The translations under genes and the position numbers were made by a program. Source: Kluyvera sp040932435 (GTDB taxonomy: Bacteria > Pseudomonadota > Gammaproteobacteria > Enterobacterales > Enterobacteriaceae). Taken from it: a stretch of DNA of 64,000 bases. The stretch spans positions 1 to 64,000 of the forward strand of contig NZ_JBFQGA010000003.1 in the NCBI RefSeq assembly GCF_040932435.1, in the 5' to 3' direction. Below the pieces are notes generated by a model. That model searched no databases. It was given only the letters and a program-made list of their open reading frames with translations, and was not told the DNA's origin. Below are positions 24,937 to 33,851 of the stretch, in pieces; within the stretch, counting starts at the first letter, position 1, and each line of letters starts with the position of its first letter.

Positions 24937-25719
24937 ATGATCAGTTCATTATGGATCGCGAAAACCGGTCTCGACGCGCAGCAAACCAATATGGACGTTA
25001 TCGCCAACAACTTGGCCAACGTCAGTACCAATGGTTTTAAGCGCCAGCGCGCGGTGTTTGAAGACTTGCTCTATCAGACCGTTCGCCAACCGGGTGCGCA
25101 ATCATCCGAACAAACGACGCTGCCTTCAGGCCTGCAGATTGGTACCGGTGTGCGCCCAGTGGCCACCGAGCGCCTGCACAGCCAGGGCAACCTGTCACAG
25201 ACCAACAACAGCAAAGATGTGGCAATCAAAGGCGACGGGTTCTTCCAGATCCTGCTGCCGGACGGCTCGTCTGGCTATACCCGCGACGGCTCGTTCCAGG
25301 TCGATCAGAATGGTCAGTTGGTCACTGCCAGCGGCTATCAGGTACAGCCGGCTATCACCATTCCGGCGAACGCCATCAGCATCACGATTGGGCGCGACGG
25401 CATCGTCAGCGTGACCCAACAGGGGCAGGCGAACCCGGTGCAGGTGGGACAGCTGAACCTGTCGACCTTTATGAACGACACCGGCCTCGAAAGTATTGGT
25501 GAAAACCTGTACATCGAAACGCAGGCTTCGGGCGCGCCGAATGACACCACGCCAGGCTTAAACGGCGCGGGTCTGCTGTATCAAGGATATGTAGAGACCT
25601 CGAACGTCAACGTGGCGGAAGAACTGGTCAATATGATTCAGGTACAACGTGCGTATGAGATCAACAGTAAAGCGGTATCGACGACCGATCAGATGCTGCA
25701 AAAACTGACGCAGCTGTAA
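24937..25719 (+). CDS. flgG: Distal rod protein FlgG
   Basis: 260 residues, the usual length. Forms the distal rod that crosses the P and L rings. Signature TNMDVIANNLANVSTNGF near the start and LVNMIQVQRAYEINSKAVS near the end. Unlike in E. coli, the next gene (flgH) is 174 bases away because a REP cluster lies between them. Confidence 0.97.
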   Translation: MISSLWIAKTGLDAQQTNMDVIANNLANVSTNGFKRQRAVFEDLLYQTVRQPGAQSSEQTTLPSGLQIGTGVRPVATERLHSQGNLSQTNNSKDVAIKGDGFFQILLPDGSSGYTRDGSFQVDQNGQLVTASGYQVQPAITIPANAISITIGRDGIVSVTQQGQANPVQVGQLNLSTFMNDTGLESIGENLYIETQASGAPNDTTPGLNGAGLLYQGYVETSNVNVAEELVNMIQVQRAYEINSKAVSTTDQMLQKLTQL

Positions 25720-25733
25720 GGGCGTAACCGATC

Positions 25734-25819
25734 GCCTGATGGTGGCGCTTGCGCGTCTTATCCGGCCTACAAATGATGAAGGACCGTAGGCCGGATAAGG
25801 CGACAGCCGCCATCCGGCA
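25734..25819. repeat. REP/BIME cluster between flgG and flgH
   Basis: Two inverted REP units, GCCTGATGGTGGCGCTTGCG...TTATCCGGCC and GGCCGGATAAGGCG...GCCATCCGGC, flank a short spacer. They carry the standard GCCGGATAAG-type core. A further GC palindrome (CCCGGAcgagcaaagcgacTCCGGG) follows at about 25828-25855. Confidence 0.9.
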
Positions 25820-25893
25820 TTCCGTAGCCCGGACGAGCAAAGCGACTCCGGGATCTCTCGGAGCAAACTTTAAGATTCATAAAGAAGAAAGCA

Positions 25894-26592
25894 ATGCAAA
25901 AATCCGCAGCGTTTCGTTTTCCGCTTTTAACCGCCGTCGCCATTAGCGTGGCGGGATGTGCATTGATTCCATCAAAACCGTTGGTGGAAGGCGCAACGAC
26001 GGCCCAGCCGATCCCAGGCCCGGTGCCGGTGGTTAACGGCTCTATCTTTCAGACCGCGCAGCCAATTAACTACGGCTATCAGCCGCTGTTTGAAGATCGC
26101 CGTCCGCGCAATATCGGCGATACGCTGACCATCCAGCTGCAGGAAAACGTCAGTGCGAGCAAAAGCTCGTCGGCGAACGCCAGCCGCGATGGCAAAACCA
26201 GTTTCGGCTTCGACACCGTGCCGCGCTACCTGCAGGGCCTGTTTGGCAATGCGCGCGCCGATGTGGACGCTTCCGGTGGCAACACCTTTAACGGCAAAGG
26301 CGGCGCGAACGCCAGCAATACCTTTAGCGGCACGTTGACCGTGACCGTCGATCAGGTATTGGTCAACGGTAACCTGCACGTGGTCGGTGAAAAACAGATT
26401 GCGATTAACCAGGGCACCGAATTTATCCGCTTCTCCGGGGTGGTCAACCCGCGCACCATCAGCGGCAGCAACACCGTGCCTTCGACGCAGGTGGCGGATG
26501 CGCGTATCGAATACGTGGGCAATGGCTATATCAACGAAGCACAGAATATGGGCTGGCTGCAGCGTTTCTTCCTTAACTTATCGCCGATGTAA
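25894..26592 (+). CDS. flgH: Flagellar L-ring protein FlgH
   Basis: 232 residues, the E. coli length. Outer-membrane lipoprotein forming the L ring around the rod. The lipobox is VAGC after a hydrophobic signal (about residues 8-20). Conserved stretches include RRPRNIGDTLTIQLQENVSA and the C-terminal NMGWLQRFFLNLSPM. Ribosome site AAGAAAG is adequate but the distance from flgG rules out coupling. Confidence 0.96.
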   Translation: MQKSAAFRFPLLTAVAISVAGCALIPSKPLVEGATTAQPIPGPVPVVNGSIFQTAQPINYGYQPLFEDRRPRNIGDTLTIQLQENVSASKSSSANASRDGKTSFGFDTVPRYLQGLFGNARADVDASGGNTFNGKGGANASNTFSGTLTVTVDQVLVNGNLHVVGEKQIAINQGTEFIRFSGVVNPRTISGSNTVPSTQVADARIEYVGNGYINEAQNMGWLQRFFLNLSPM

Positions 26593-26603
26593 CGAGGTGA
26601 ATT

Positions 26604-27701
26604 ATGTTTAAAACACTGCTAACCCTGGCTCTGGTGTTGGTCACCGGCCTTGCGCACGGCGAACGTATCCGCGATCTCACCAGCGTGCAGGGGGTAAGGG
26701 AAAACTCCCTGATAGGCTACGGTCTGGTCGTGGGGCTAGACGGTACGGGTGACCAGACGACGCAGACGCCGTTTACCACCCAGACGCTGAATAACATGCT
26801 GTCCCAGTTGGGGATCACCGTTCCGGCGGGCACCAACATGCAGCTGAAAAACGTGGCAGCGGTCATGGTGACGGCCCAGCTCCCGGCATTTGGCCGTCAG
26901 GGGCAGAATATCGACGTTGTGGTGTCGTCGATGGGTAACGCTAAAAGTCTGCGCGGCGGCACGCTGCTGATGACGCCGCTCAAGGGCGTTGACAGCCAGG
27001 TCTATGCGCTGGCGCAGGGCAACATCTTGGTCGGCGGCGCGGGCGCGTCGGCGGGTGGCAGCAGCGTGCAGGTTAACCAGCTAAACGGCGGGCGAATTAC
27101 CGGCGGGGCGACCATTGAGCGTGAACTGCCAAGCCAGTTTGGCGCGGGCAACACCATTAACCTGCAGCTCAACGATGACGACTTCACCATGGCGCAGCAG
27201 ATTGCCGACACCATCAACCGCCGCAGCAGCATGGGCAATGCAACCGCGCTTGACGCCCGTACCGTTCAGGTTCGTGCGCCATCCGGCGGCAGCGGCCAGG
27301 TACGACTGTTGGCTGATATCCAGAATCTGGAAGTGGGCATGCCGCCGCAGGATGCGAAGATTATTATCAACTCGCGTACCGGTTCGGTGGTCATGAACCG
27401 CGAAGTGACGCTGGATACCTGCGCGGTAGCACAGGGTAACCTCTCGGTCTCGGTCAACCGCTCAGCGCAGGTTAGCCAGCCGGATACGCCGTTTGCCGGT
27501 GGGCGAACCGTGGTGACCCCGCAAACACAGATTGACCTGCGTCAGAGCGGCGGCTCGCTGCAGAGCGTGCGTGCCAGCGCCAATCTTAACAACGTGGTTC
27601 GTGCGCTGAATGCCTTGGGCGCCACGCCGATGGAGCTGATGTCTATCATCCAGGCGATGCAGAGCGCGGGCTGTCTGCGGGCGAAAGTGGAGATTGTCTA
27701 A
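26604..27701 (+). CDS. flgI: Flagellar P-ring protein FlgI
   Basis: 365 residues, the E. coli length. Periplasmic P-ring subunit around the distal rod, assembled with help from FlgA. Signal peptide of about 19 residues ending GLAHG, then ERIRDLTSVQGVRENSLIGY. The stop codon overlaps the flgJ start by one base (TAATG). Confidence 0.97.
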   Translation: MFKTLLTLALVLVTGLAHGERIRDLTSVQGVRENSLIGYGLVVGLDGTGDQTTQTPFTTQTLNNMLSQLGITVPAGTNMQLKNVAAVMVTAQLPAFGRQGQNIDVVVSSMGNAKSLRGGTLLMTPLKGVDSQVYALAQGNILVGGAGASAGGSSVQVNQLNGGRITGGATIERELPSQFGAGNTINLQLNDDDFTMAQQIADTINRRSSMGNATALDARTVQVRAPSGGSGQVRLLADIQNLEVGMPPQDAKIIINSRTGSVVMNREVTLDTCAVAQGNLSVSVNRSAQVSQPDTPFAGGRTVVTPQTQIDLRQSGGSLQSVRASANLNNVVRALNALGATPMELMSIIQAMQSAGCLRAKVEIV

Positions 27702-28651
27702 TGTTGACTGACAGCAAATTACTGGCCAGCGCCGCCTGGGACTCGCAGTCGTTAAACGAACTCAAGACCAAAGCCGGGCAAGATCCGCAGGCCAACCTCC
27801 GGCCGGTAGCGCGGCAGGTTGAGGGGATGTTCGTGCAGATGATGTTGAAAAGTATGCGTGAAACGCTGCCGAAAGACGGCCTTTTCAGTAGCGACCAGAC
27901 GCGGCTTTATACCAGTATGTACGACCAGCAAATCGCCCAGCAGATGACCGCTGGTAAGGGCCTTGGCCTAGCGGAGGAGATGGTTAAACAGCTGTCAGCT
28001 CAGCAGCAGGAGCCCGCAGAGAGTGCGGGCCAGATCCCTATGAAGTTCGATATGCAGACCGTCACCAGCTACCAGAATGCGGCACTGACGCAAATGGTGC
28101 GTAAGGCGCTGCCAAAAGCGCCGGACAACAGCGATACGCCGCTGTCCGGCGATTCGAAAGACTTCTTAGCTCAGCTTTCCCTCCCGGCACGTTTGGCGAG
28201 CGAGCAGAGCGGTATACCGCATCATCTGATTTTGGCGCAGGCGGCGCTGGAATCGGGGTGGGGGCAGCGGCAAATCCGCCGGGAAAACGGCGAGCCGAGC
28301 TTCAACTTGTTTGGCGTAAAAGCATCTGGCGACTGGAAAGGCAAAGTCACGGAAATTACGACCACCGAGTTTGAAAACGGCGAGGCGAAAAAGGTGAAAG
28401 CCAAATTCCGCGTCTACAGCTCGTATCTGGAGGCGCTGTCGGATTACGTTGGCCTCCTGACCCGCAATCCACGCTATGCGGCGGTGACCTCGGCGTCGAC
28501 GGCGGAAGCCGGTGCACAGGCGTTGCAGAACGCCGGTTACGCCACCGATCCTCAGTATGCGCGTAAATTAACCAGCATGATTCAGCAGCTGAAATCGATG
28601 AGCGACAAGGTCAGTAATACCTACCGTGATTCTCTCGAAAATCTGTTCTGA
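27701..28651 (+). CDS. flgJ: Flagellar rod cap/muramidase FlgJ
   Basis: 316 residues (E. coli 313), with two domains. The N-terminal rod-cap domain (ARQVEGMFVQMMLKSMRETL) guides rod assembly. The C-terminal glucosaminidase domain opens the peptidoglycan; its catalytic Glu is in ILAQAALESGWGQRQI, and NLFGVKASGDWKG is typical of the family. Last gene of the flgB operon before the flgK promoter. Confidence 0.96.
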   Translation: MLTDSKLLASAAWDSQSLNELKTKAGQDPQANLRPVARQVEGMFVQMMLKSMRETLPKDGLFSSDQTRLYTSMYDQQIAQQMTAGKGLGLAEEMVKQLSAQQQEPAESAGQIPMKFDMQTVTSYQNAALTQMVRKALPKAPDNSDTPLSGDSKDFLAQLSLPARLASEQSGIPHHLILAQAALESGWGQRQIRRENGEPSFNLFGVKASGDWKGKVTEITTTEFENGEAKKVKAKFRVYSSYLEALSDYVGLLTRNPRYAAVTSASTAEAGAQALQNAGYATDPQYARKLTSMIQQLKSMSDKVSNTYRDSLENLF

Positions 28652-28657
28652 TTTGCC

Positions 28658-28684
28658 TCAAGTTTGCAGACCGCCATCCGATAA
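28658..28684 (+). promoter_or_regulatory. Sigma-28 promoter of flgKL
   Basis: TCAAGTTT-N11-TCCGATAA fits the FliA consensus with exact spacing, 31 bases ahead of flgK. Confidence 0.85.
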
Positions 28685-28714
28685 GTAATACCATGGCCTT
28701 AAGAAGGAGCGTTC

Positions 28715-30406
28715 ATGTCCAGTTTAATTAACAGCGCGATGAGCGGGTTGAATGCCGCTCAGGCGGCGCTGAACACCACCAGTAACAACATTGCGAGCTA
28801 CAACGTGGCGGGATACACCCGCCAGACGACGGTGCTGGCGTCAGCCAACAGTACGCTGGGTGCAGGCGGTTGGGTGGGCAATGGCGTTAACGTTTCCAGC
28901 GTGCAGCGTGAATACAACGCTTTTATCACCAACCAACTGCGGTCGGCGCAAAACCAGAGCAGCGGCTTAACGTCGCGTTACGAGCAGGTGTCGAAAATCG
29001 ACAGCATGATCTCCAGCTCAACCAATAATCTGTCGACGACGCTACAGGACTTTTTCAGCAGCCTGCAAACGCTGGTGAGCAACGCGGAAGATCCGGCGGC
29101 TCGTCAGACTGTCCTTGGTAAAGCCGACGGCGTCGTGAACCAGTTTAAAGTCGTTGACCAGTATCTGCGCGATCAGGATAAGCAGGTTAACCTGTCTATC
29201 TCCTCGACGGTCGGACTGGTGAATAACTACTCCTCGCAGATTGCCAGCCTCAACGACAAGATTGCACGGTTGACCGGCGTCGGCGCGGGTGCATCGCCAA
29301 ACGACCTGCTCGACCAGCGCGACCAGTTGGTCAGCGAACTCAACAAGCTGGTGGGTGTGGAAGTTAACATCCAGGATGGCAGCACCTACAACATCACCAT
29401 GGCGAACGGTTACACCCTCGTTGCAGGTAACAAAGCCAGCCAGCTGGCGGCGGTGCCAAGCAGCGCGGATCCAAACCGTACGACAGTGGCCTATGTTGAT
29501 AACGTGGCGGGCAACGTCGAAATTCCAGAAAAAATGATCACCACCGGTTCGTTGGGCGGCCTGCTGACATTCCGTTCACAGGATCTTGACCAGACGCGCA
29601 ACAGCCTTAACCAGATGGCGCTGGCCTTTGCCGACGCGTTTAACACCGTGCATAAGCAGGGCATTGATGCGGATGGTAAGGATGGCGTTGATTTCTTCGA
29701 CTTCGGCAAGCCGTCGGCGATATCCAACAGCAAAAATGCCGGCGACGCTGAACTGTCAGTGAAGATGGATAAGTCTTCTGCCGTCCAGGCAACGGACTAC
29801 AAAGTGGTGAAAACCGACAGCGGCTGGGAAGTGACGCGCACTTCAGATAACACCAAAGTCACCTTGGATTCGAGCAGCGATCTGGCGAATGGCGTGCTGA
29901 AGTTTGATGGGCTAACGGTGACTGCCGCGATTAAGACGGGTGGTACCGATCCTGCGCAGACGGGCGACAGCTTTATCGTCAAACCGGTAAGCGACACTAT
30001 CGTTAATATGGATGTGGCTATCAGCAGCGAATCGCAGATTGCGATGGGGCTGCCGACGAGCGACCCGACCAATACTGATCCTGGCGACGGCGAGAGCGAT
30101 AACCGCAACGGTCAGGCGCTGCTGGATTTGCAAAACAGCAAGATAGTCGGCGGCTCGAAAAGCTTTAACGATGCTTATGCTGCGCTGGTGAGCTCTGTTG
30201 GCACCAAAACCGCGACCATGAAGAGCAGCAGCACCACTCAGGCAAACGTGGTTACGCAGTTGAGCAATCAGCAGCAGTCTATCTCCGGCGTTAACCTTGA
30301 CGAAGAGTACGGCAACCTGCAGCTGTTCCAACAGTACTATCTGGCTAATGCGCAGGTGCTGCAAACTGCAAGCACGCTTTTCGACGCATTAATTAATATC
30401 CGCTAA
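28715..30406 (+). CDS. flgK: Hook-filament junction protein FlgK
   Basis: 563 residues, about 16 longer than E. coli. First junction protein between hook and filament, exported with chaperone FlgN. Conserved N-terminal LNAAQAALNTTSNNIASYNV and C-terminal helix ending TASTLFDALINIR. The extra length is in the central surface-exposed domain (about residues 330-470), the usual variable part. Ribosome site AAGGAG. Confidence 0.97.
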   Translation: MSSLINSAMSGLNAAQAALNTTSNNIASYNVAGYTRQTTVLASANSTLGAGGWVGNGVNVSSVQREYNAFITNQLRSAQNQSSGLTSRYEQVSKIDSMISSSTNNLSTTLQDFFSSLQTLVSNAEDPAARQTVLGKADGVVNQFKVVDQYLRDQDKQVNLSISSTVGLVNNYSSQIASLNDKIARLTGVGAGASPNDLLDQRDQLVSELNKLVGVEVNIQDGSTYNITMANGYTLVAGNKASQLAAVPSSADPNRTTVAYVDNVAGNVEIPEKMITTGSLGGLLTFRSQDLDQTRNSLNQMALAFADAFNTVHKQGIDADGKDGVDFFDFGKPSAISNSKNAGDAELSVKMDKSSAVQATDYKVVKTDSGWEVTRTSDNTKVTLDSSSDLANGVLKFDGLTVTAAIKTGGTDPAQTGDSFIVKPVSDTIVNMDVAISSESQIAMGLPTSDPTNTDPGDGESDNRNGQALLDLQNSKIVGGSKSFNDAYAALVSSVGTKTATMKSSSTTQANVVTQLSNQQQSISGVNLDEEYGNLQLFQQYYLANAQVLQTASTLFDALINIR

Positions 30407-30420
30407 GGAAGGGGCATAGC

Positions 30421-31356
30421 ATGCGCGTCAGTACCTTAATGATGTACCAGCAGAATATGAGCGGTATTACTAACTCTCAGTCTGAATGGTTGAAGTACGG
30501 TGAGCAGATGTCGACGGGCAAACGGGTCAACCGCGCCTCCGACGACCCAGTTGCCGCTTCCCAAGCCGTTGTGCTGTCTCAGGCGCAGGCGCAAACCGCT
30601 CAGTACGCGACCGCGCGTACCTTTGCGACGCAGCGAGTCTCGACGGAAGAGAGCACCTTGAAGCAGGTGACGACGGCAATTCAGTCCGCACAGGAGAAAA
30701 TCGTCTACGCCGGTAACGGCACCCTGAGCGACGATGACCGCGCCTCGTTGGCGACCGATTTACAGGGTATTCGCGACCAGCTTCTGAACCTTGCAAATAG
30801 CCAGGACGGTAACGGACGTTACATCTTTGCGGGTTATAAAACGGAAAAAGCGCCGTTTGATGACACCGGCGCCTATGTCGGTGGCGACATCAACGTTGAG
30901 CAACAGGTCGATTCTTCTCGTTCTATGGTGATTGGTCATACTGGTGACCAGATTTTTGCCAGCGTCACCAGCAATGCCAAACCGGATGCGGACGCCAATA
31001 TCTTTACCGCGCTGGATTCGGCGATTGCGAAATTAAACATACCGGTGGGTGATGACGAAACGCTCAAAGATGAGTCGCAGGCGGCAATTGACCGTACAAA
31101 CCGTAGTCTGAGCAACTCGCTGAACAACGTGCTGACCGTGCGCGCCGAGCTGGGAACCCAGCTAAACGAGCTGGAAAAACTGGATTCATTGGGCGATGAC
31201 CGCACGCTGGCGCAAACTCAGCAGATGAGCAACCTCGTGGACGTAGACTGGAACTCGACGATTTCCAACTACACCATGCAGCAAACGGCGCTGCAGGCGG
31301 CGTATAAAGCCTTTACCGATATGCAGGGCATGTCGCTGTTCCAACTGAATAAATAA
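30421..31356 (+). CDS. flgL: Hook-filament junction protein FlgL
   Basis: 311 residues (E. coli 317). Second junction protein, in contact with flagellin. Flagellin-like N-terminus RVSTLMMYQQNMSGITNSQ with STGKRVNRASDDPVAA, and C-terminal helix QQTALQAAYKAFTDMQGMS. A strong terminator follows, ending the flagellar block. Confidence 0.97.
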   Translation: MRVSTLMMYQQNMSGITNSQSEWLKYGEQMSTGKRVNRASDDPVAASQAVVLSQAQAQTAQYATARTFATQRVSTEESTLKQVTTAIQSAQEKIVYAGNGTLSDDDRASLATDLQGIRDQLLNLANSQDGNGRYIFAGYKTEKAPFDDTGAYVGGDINVEQQVDSSRSMVIGHTGDQIFASVTSNAKPDADANIFTALDSAIAKLNIPVGDDETLKDESQAAIDRTNRSLSNSLNNVLTVRAELGTQLNELEKLDSLGDDRTLAQTQQMSNLVDVDWNSTISNYTMQQTALQAAYKAFTDMQGMSLFQLNK

Positions 31357-31402
31357 TAACATCAAGCTTTGAACATGCCTGGAAACTGGGTATGTTTTTA
31401 TC

Positions 31403-31436
31403 GCCCGCGTCACTACCCCGTCGCGGGCTTTTTTTT
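31403..31436 (+). terminator. Rho-independent terminator after flgL
   Basis: Stem GCCCGCG / CGCGGGC with a 12-base loop, then eight T. Confidence 0.88.
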
Positions 31437-31440
31437 GTCT

Positions 31441-32655
31441 CTAGCGTGCGTTTATGACGGTGCTACGTAAGCGCCAGGTTTCACTGATGCGAATAGCCAA
31501 TGCAATCAGACCGCTTAGTGTTGCCAGCGCTACCACACCTTCCCAACCGGCTAGCCCGTAGATTTGCGTACCGAGCACTGACCCCAGCGACATGCCAATA
31601 AAGACACCGGTAAACAGCAGGGCGTTAAGGCGACCGCGCGCCTGCGGTTCGAGGCTATATACCAGATTCTGATGAGAAACCAAGCTTGACTGCAAGCCGA
31701 GGTCAAAGCCAACGGCGGAGACGGCGATCAGCACCAGCTGTGCTGTCGGCGGTAGCACGGGCAGCAGGAACATCAGAGCAAACGACGCGCTGACCAGCGC
31801 AGCCCCGAGCTGAGTCACTTTCTCGGCTCCCACTTTATCCGCCAGACTACCGGCCAACGGAGCGGCCAGTGCGCCAGCGGCTCCCGCAATACCAAAGCCT
31901 CCCGCCACGGCGCTGCCCATGTGATAGTGTTCCGCGAGCATTACGGCCAGGGTTGACCAAAATGCACTAAACGCGATGGAGAGAAAACCTTGTGCCATTG
32001 CGGCGCGACGCAGCGTTGGATAGCGACGCCACAGGTCCACCATCGACATCATCAGCGACGGGTAACGCAGCTCAGAGTGGGCTTGGAAGCGCGGCAACAC
32101 CCGCCACATCACGGCGGCAATCAGAATGATACTGATGGCTGCGGCTTGATACATGACACGCCAGCCGAACAGTTCACCCACTACGCCGCTCACGGTGCGC
32201 GACAGCAGGATCCCCAGCAGTAAACCGGTCATTACCGTGCCCACCATTTTTCCCTGTTTACCCGCAGGCGCTAAAATAGCGGCGGCCGGAACAATATCCT
32301 GCGCCATGGTGGCGGCCATCCCAATCAGCAGGCTCACCGCAAGCAGCGAGTGGAACTGTTGGGTCAGGCTGTAGATGAGCAGCAGTGTTGCCAGCGACAG
32401 GCTTTTCACCAGAATCAGCGTACGGCGGTCGTAGCGGTCGCCCAGCGGCAGCAGGAATAAAATGCCCAGCGCATAACCGGCCTGCGTCAGCGTTGGAATA
32501 AGGCCCATCCCTTCAACGCTTAAGTTTAATGTTGCCCCCATCAGCGGCAAAAGGGGCTGTGCATAGTAGATGGCGGCGACACTAAAGCCTGCGCCCAGAG
32601 CCAGAATAAAAATCAACAGACCGGCGGTCTGCGATGAAGTGTTCGATGTTGTCAT
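31441..32655 (-). CDS. MFS transporter (DHA1-type efflux), accessory
   Basis: 404 residues, a 12-helix major facilitator of the drug:proton antiporter type. After a short polar N-terminus, IYYAQPLLPLMGATL is in helix 1, and the loop 2-3 motif is PLGDRYDRRTL; a second copy of the motif, GSLADKVGAEKV, marks the pseudo-twofold repeat. It resembles the YnfM-like exporters. Substrate unknown. The start MTTSNTSSQ lies behind GAGGATG; the frame continues 71 codons further upstream into the divergent lysR gene and is not used. In E. coli flgL and rne are neighbours, so this gene and its regulator are an insertion. Confidence 0.88.
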   Translation of the reverse strand: MTTSNTSSQTAGLLIFILALGAGFSVAAIYYAQPLLPLMGATLNLSVEGMGLIPTLTQAGYALGILFLLPLGDRYDRRTLILVKSLSLATLLLIYSLTQQFHSLLAVSLLIGMAATMAQDIVPAAAILAPAGKQGKMVGTVMTGLLLGILLSRTVSGVVGELFGWRVMYQAAAISIILIAAVMWRVLPRFQAHSELRYPSLMMSMVDLWRRYPTLRRAAMAQGFLSIAFSAFWSTLAVMLAEHYHMGSAVAGGFGIAGAAGALAAPLAGSLADKVGAEKVTQLGAALVSASFALMFLLPVLPPTAQLVLIAVSAVGFDLGLQSSLVSHQNLVYSLEPQARGRLNALLFTGVFIGMSLGSVLGTQIYGLAGWEGVVALATLSGLIALAIRISETWRLRSTVINAR

Positions 32656-32735
32656 GAGTTCATCCTCAACGGTGTATGGCGGGCATTTTCCGCGTCTTCG
32701 GGGTGGAGCGGTAGCCGCCATGGTGGTAAAACAGT

Positions 32736-32752
32736 TATACGTTTGACGTATA
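32736..32752. promoter_or_regulatory. Perfect 7-3-7 palindrome, candidate LysR operator
   Basis: TATACGT-ttg-ACGTATA lies 12 bases ahead of the LysR gene and 80 bases from the divergent MFS start. AT-rich dyads of this kind in such a place are typical regulator sites; the assignment to this LysR protein is inference. Confidence 0.6.
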
Positions 32753-32764
32753 GGCAGTAAGAAG

Positions 32765-33700
32765 ATGAAAAGAAATGAGCGTATAGACCGCGTCGAGCTG
32801 ATGCGAACCTTTATTCGCATTGTTGAGTCGGGATCGCTGTCCGCCGCCGCTCGGCAGATGGAAACCACTCAGGCGACAATCAGCCGCCGTTTGCAATCGC
32901 TAGAAGAGATGCTCGGCGCGAAGCTGCTGTTGCGTTCAACCCACGCGATGAAGCTCACCGATGATGGCGAACGCTGTTATCAACATGCTCGTCAGGTGGT
33001 GGCATCGTGGCTGGCACTGGAAGATTCGTTGCAGTTAAGCGATGAGCAACCGGTGGGCACGCTGCGCGTACGGGCACCCCACGCGTTTGGGCAGCAGCAG
33101 TTACTTATGCCGCTGGTGGGATTTTTAGCGCGATATCCGCAGCTGTCCGTGGAGTGGATGCTGCACGACAAAGCCGTTGATTTTATCAGCGATAACATAG
33201 ACTGTGCGATCCGCGTGGGTGCTGACGTTGATCCTGCGACCGTTTCGGTACTGTTGGCGGAGGTGCCGCGCTGCATTATCGCGTCCCCTGAACTGCTGAG
33301 CCGTTTCCCCGATGTGGTAGGCCCTGAGTCATTATCGCCGCTGCCGTGGATTGCCATCAGTACGTTTTATCAGCATGAGGTTGTGCTGCGCCATGCTGAT
33401 AATGAGCAGACGACGAGCGTCGCGATAGCCTCGCGGTTGAGCACCGACAGCTTGTATGTGGCAAAAAACGCCGCGCTGGCGGGCGTAGGCGTGGCGGTGG
33501 TATCTAGCTGGACCGTCGAGGAGGAGCTCGCTAATGGCACGTTGGTTGAACTCTTACCGCAATGGCAGGCGGCACCGCTGCCGGTGCACTTGGTGTATCC
33601 GTGGGCGCGCTACTACCCGGTACGTCTGCGAAAGTTTCTCGATCTGATGCGCGAGGTCATGCCACAAATTGCTGGGATGAGACAGCCTGAACGCAGCTGA
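32765..33700 (+). CDS. LysR-family transcriptional regulator
   Basis: 311 residues. The winged helix-turn-helix spans about residues 8-65 (MRTFIRIVESGSLSAAARQM; TTQATISRRLQSLEEMLGAKL), followed by the linker helix and a substrate-binding domain of the CrgA/DsdC-like group (DCAIRVGADVDPATV; KNAALAGVGVAVVSSW). Ligand unknown. It is divergent from the MFS gene with a perfect palindrome between, the standard arrangement of a regulator and its target. Not present at this place in E. coli. Confidence 0.9.
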   Translation: MKRNERIDRVELMRTFIRIVESGSLSAAARQMETTQATISRRLQSLEEMLGAKLLLRSTHAMKLTDDGERCYQHARQVVASWLALEDSLQLSDEQPVGTLRVRAPHAFGQQQLLMPLVGFLARYPQLSVEWMLHDKAVDFISDNIDCAIRVGADVDPATVSVLLAEVPRCIIASPELLSRFPDVVGPESLSPLPWIAISTFYQHEVVLRHADNEQTTSVAIASRLSTDSLYVAKNAALAGVGVAVVSSWTVEEELANGTLVELLPQWQAAPLPVHLVYPWARYYPVRLRKFLDLMREVMPQIAGMRQPERS

Positions 33701-33774
33701 TTGCCCGGTGGCGCTGCGCTTACCGGGCATACTCTCGTCCCGTAGGCCGGATAAGCGCAGCGCCATCCGGCAGC
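33701..33774. repeat. REP elements between lysR and rne
   Basis: A first palindrome (GCCCGGTGGCGCTGCGCTTACCGGGC) and then a classical REP unit (GTAGGCCGGATAAGCGCAGC...CCATCCGGCA). They lie in the tail-to-tail gap of lysR and rne. Confidence 0.88.
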
Positions 33775-33804
33775 GTCGCAGCGCGAATATAACAAATCGC
33801 AGGC

Positions 33805-33835
33805 AAAAAAAATCGGCCACAAGGGCCGATTTTTA
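33805..33835. terminator. Bidirectional terminator, lysR/rne
   Basis: AAAATCGGCC / GGCCGATTTT stem with a 5-base loop and T tracts on both strands; it serves rne on the - strand and can also stop readthrough from lysR. Confidence 0.8.
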
Positions 33836-33851
33836 TCACGCATATTTCGGG

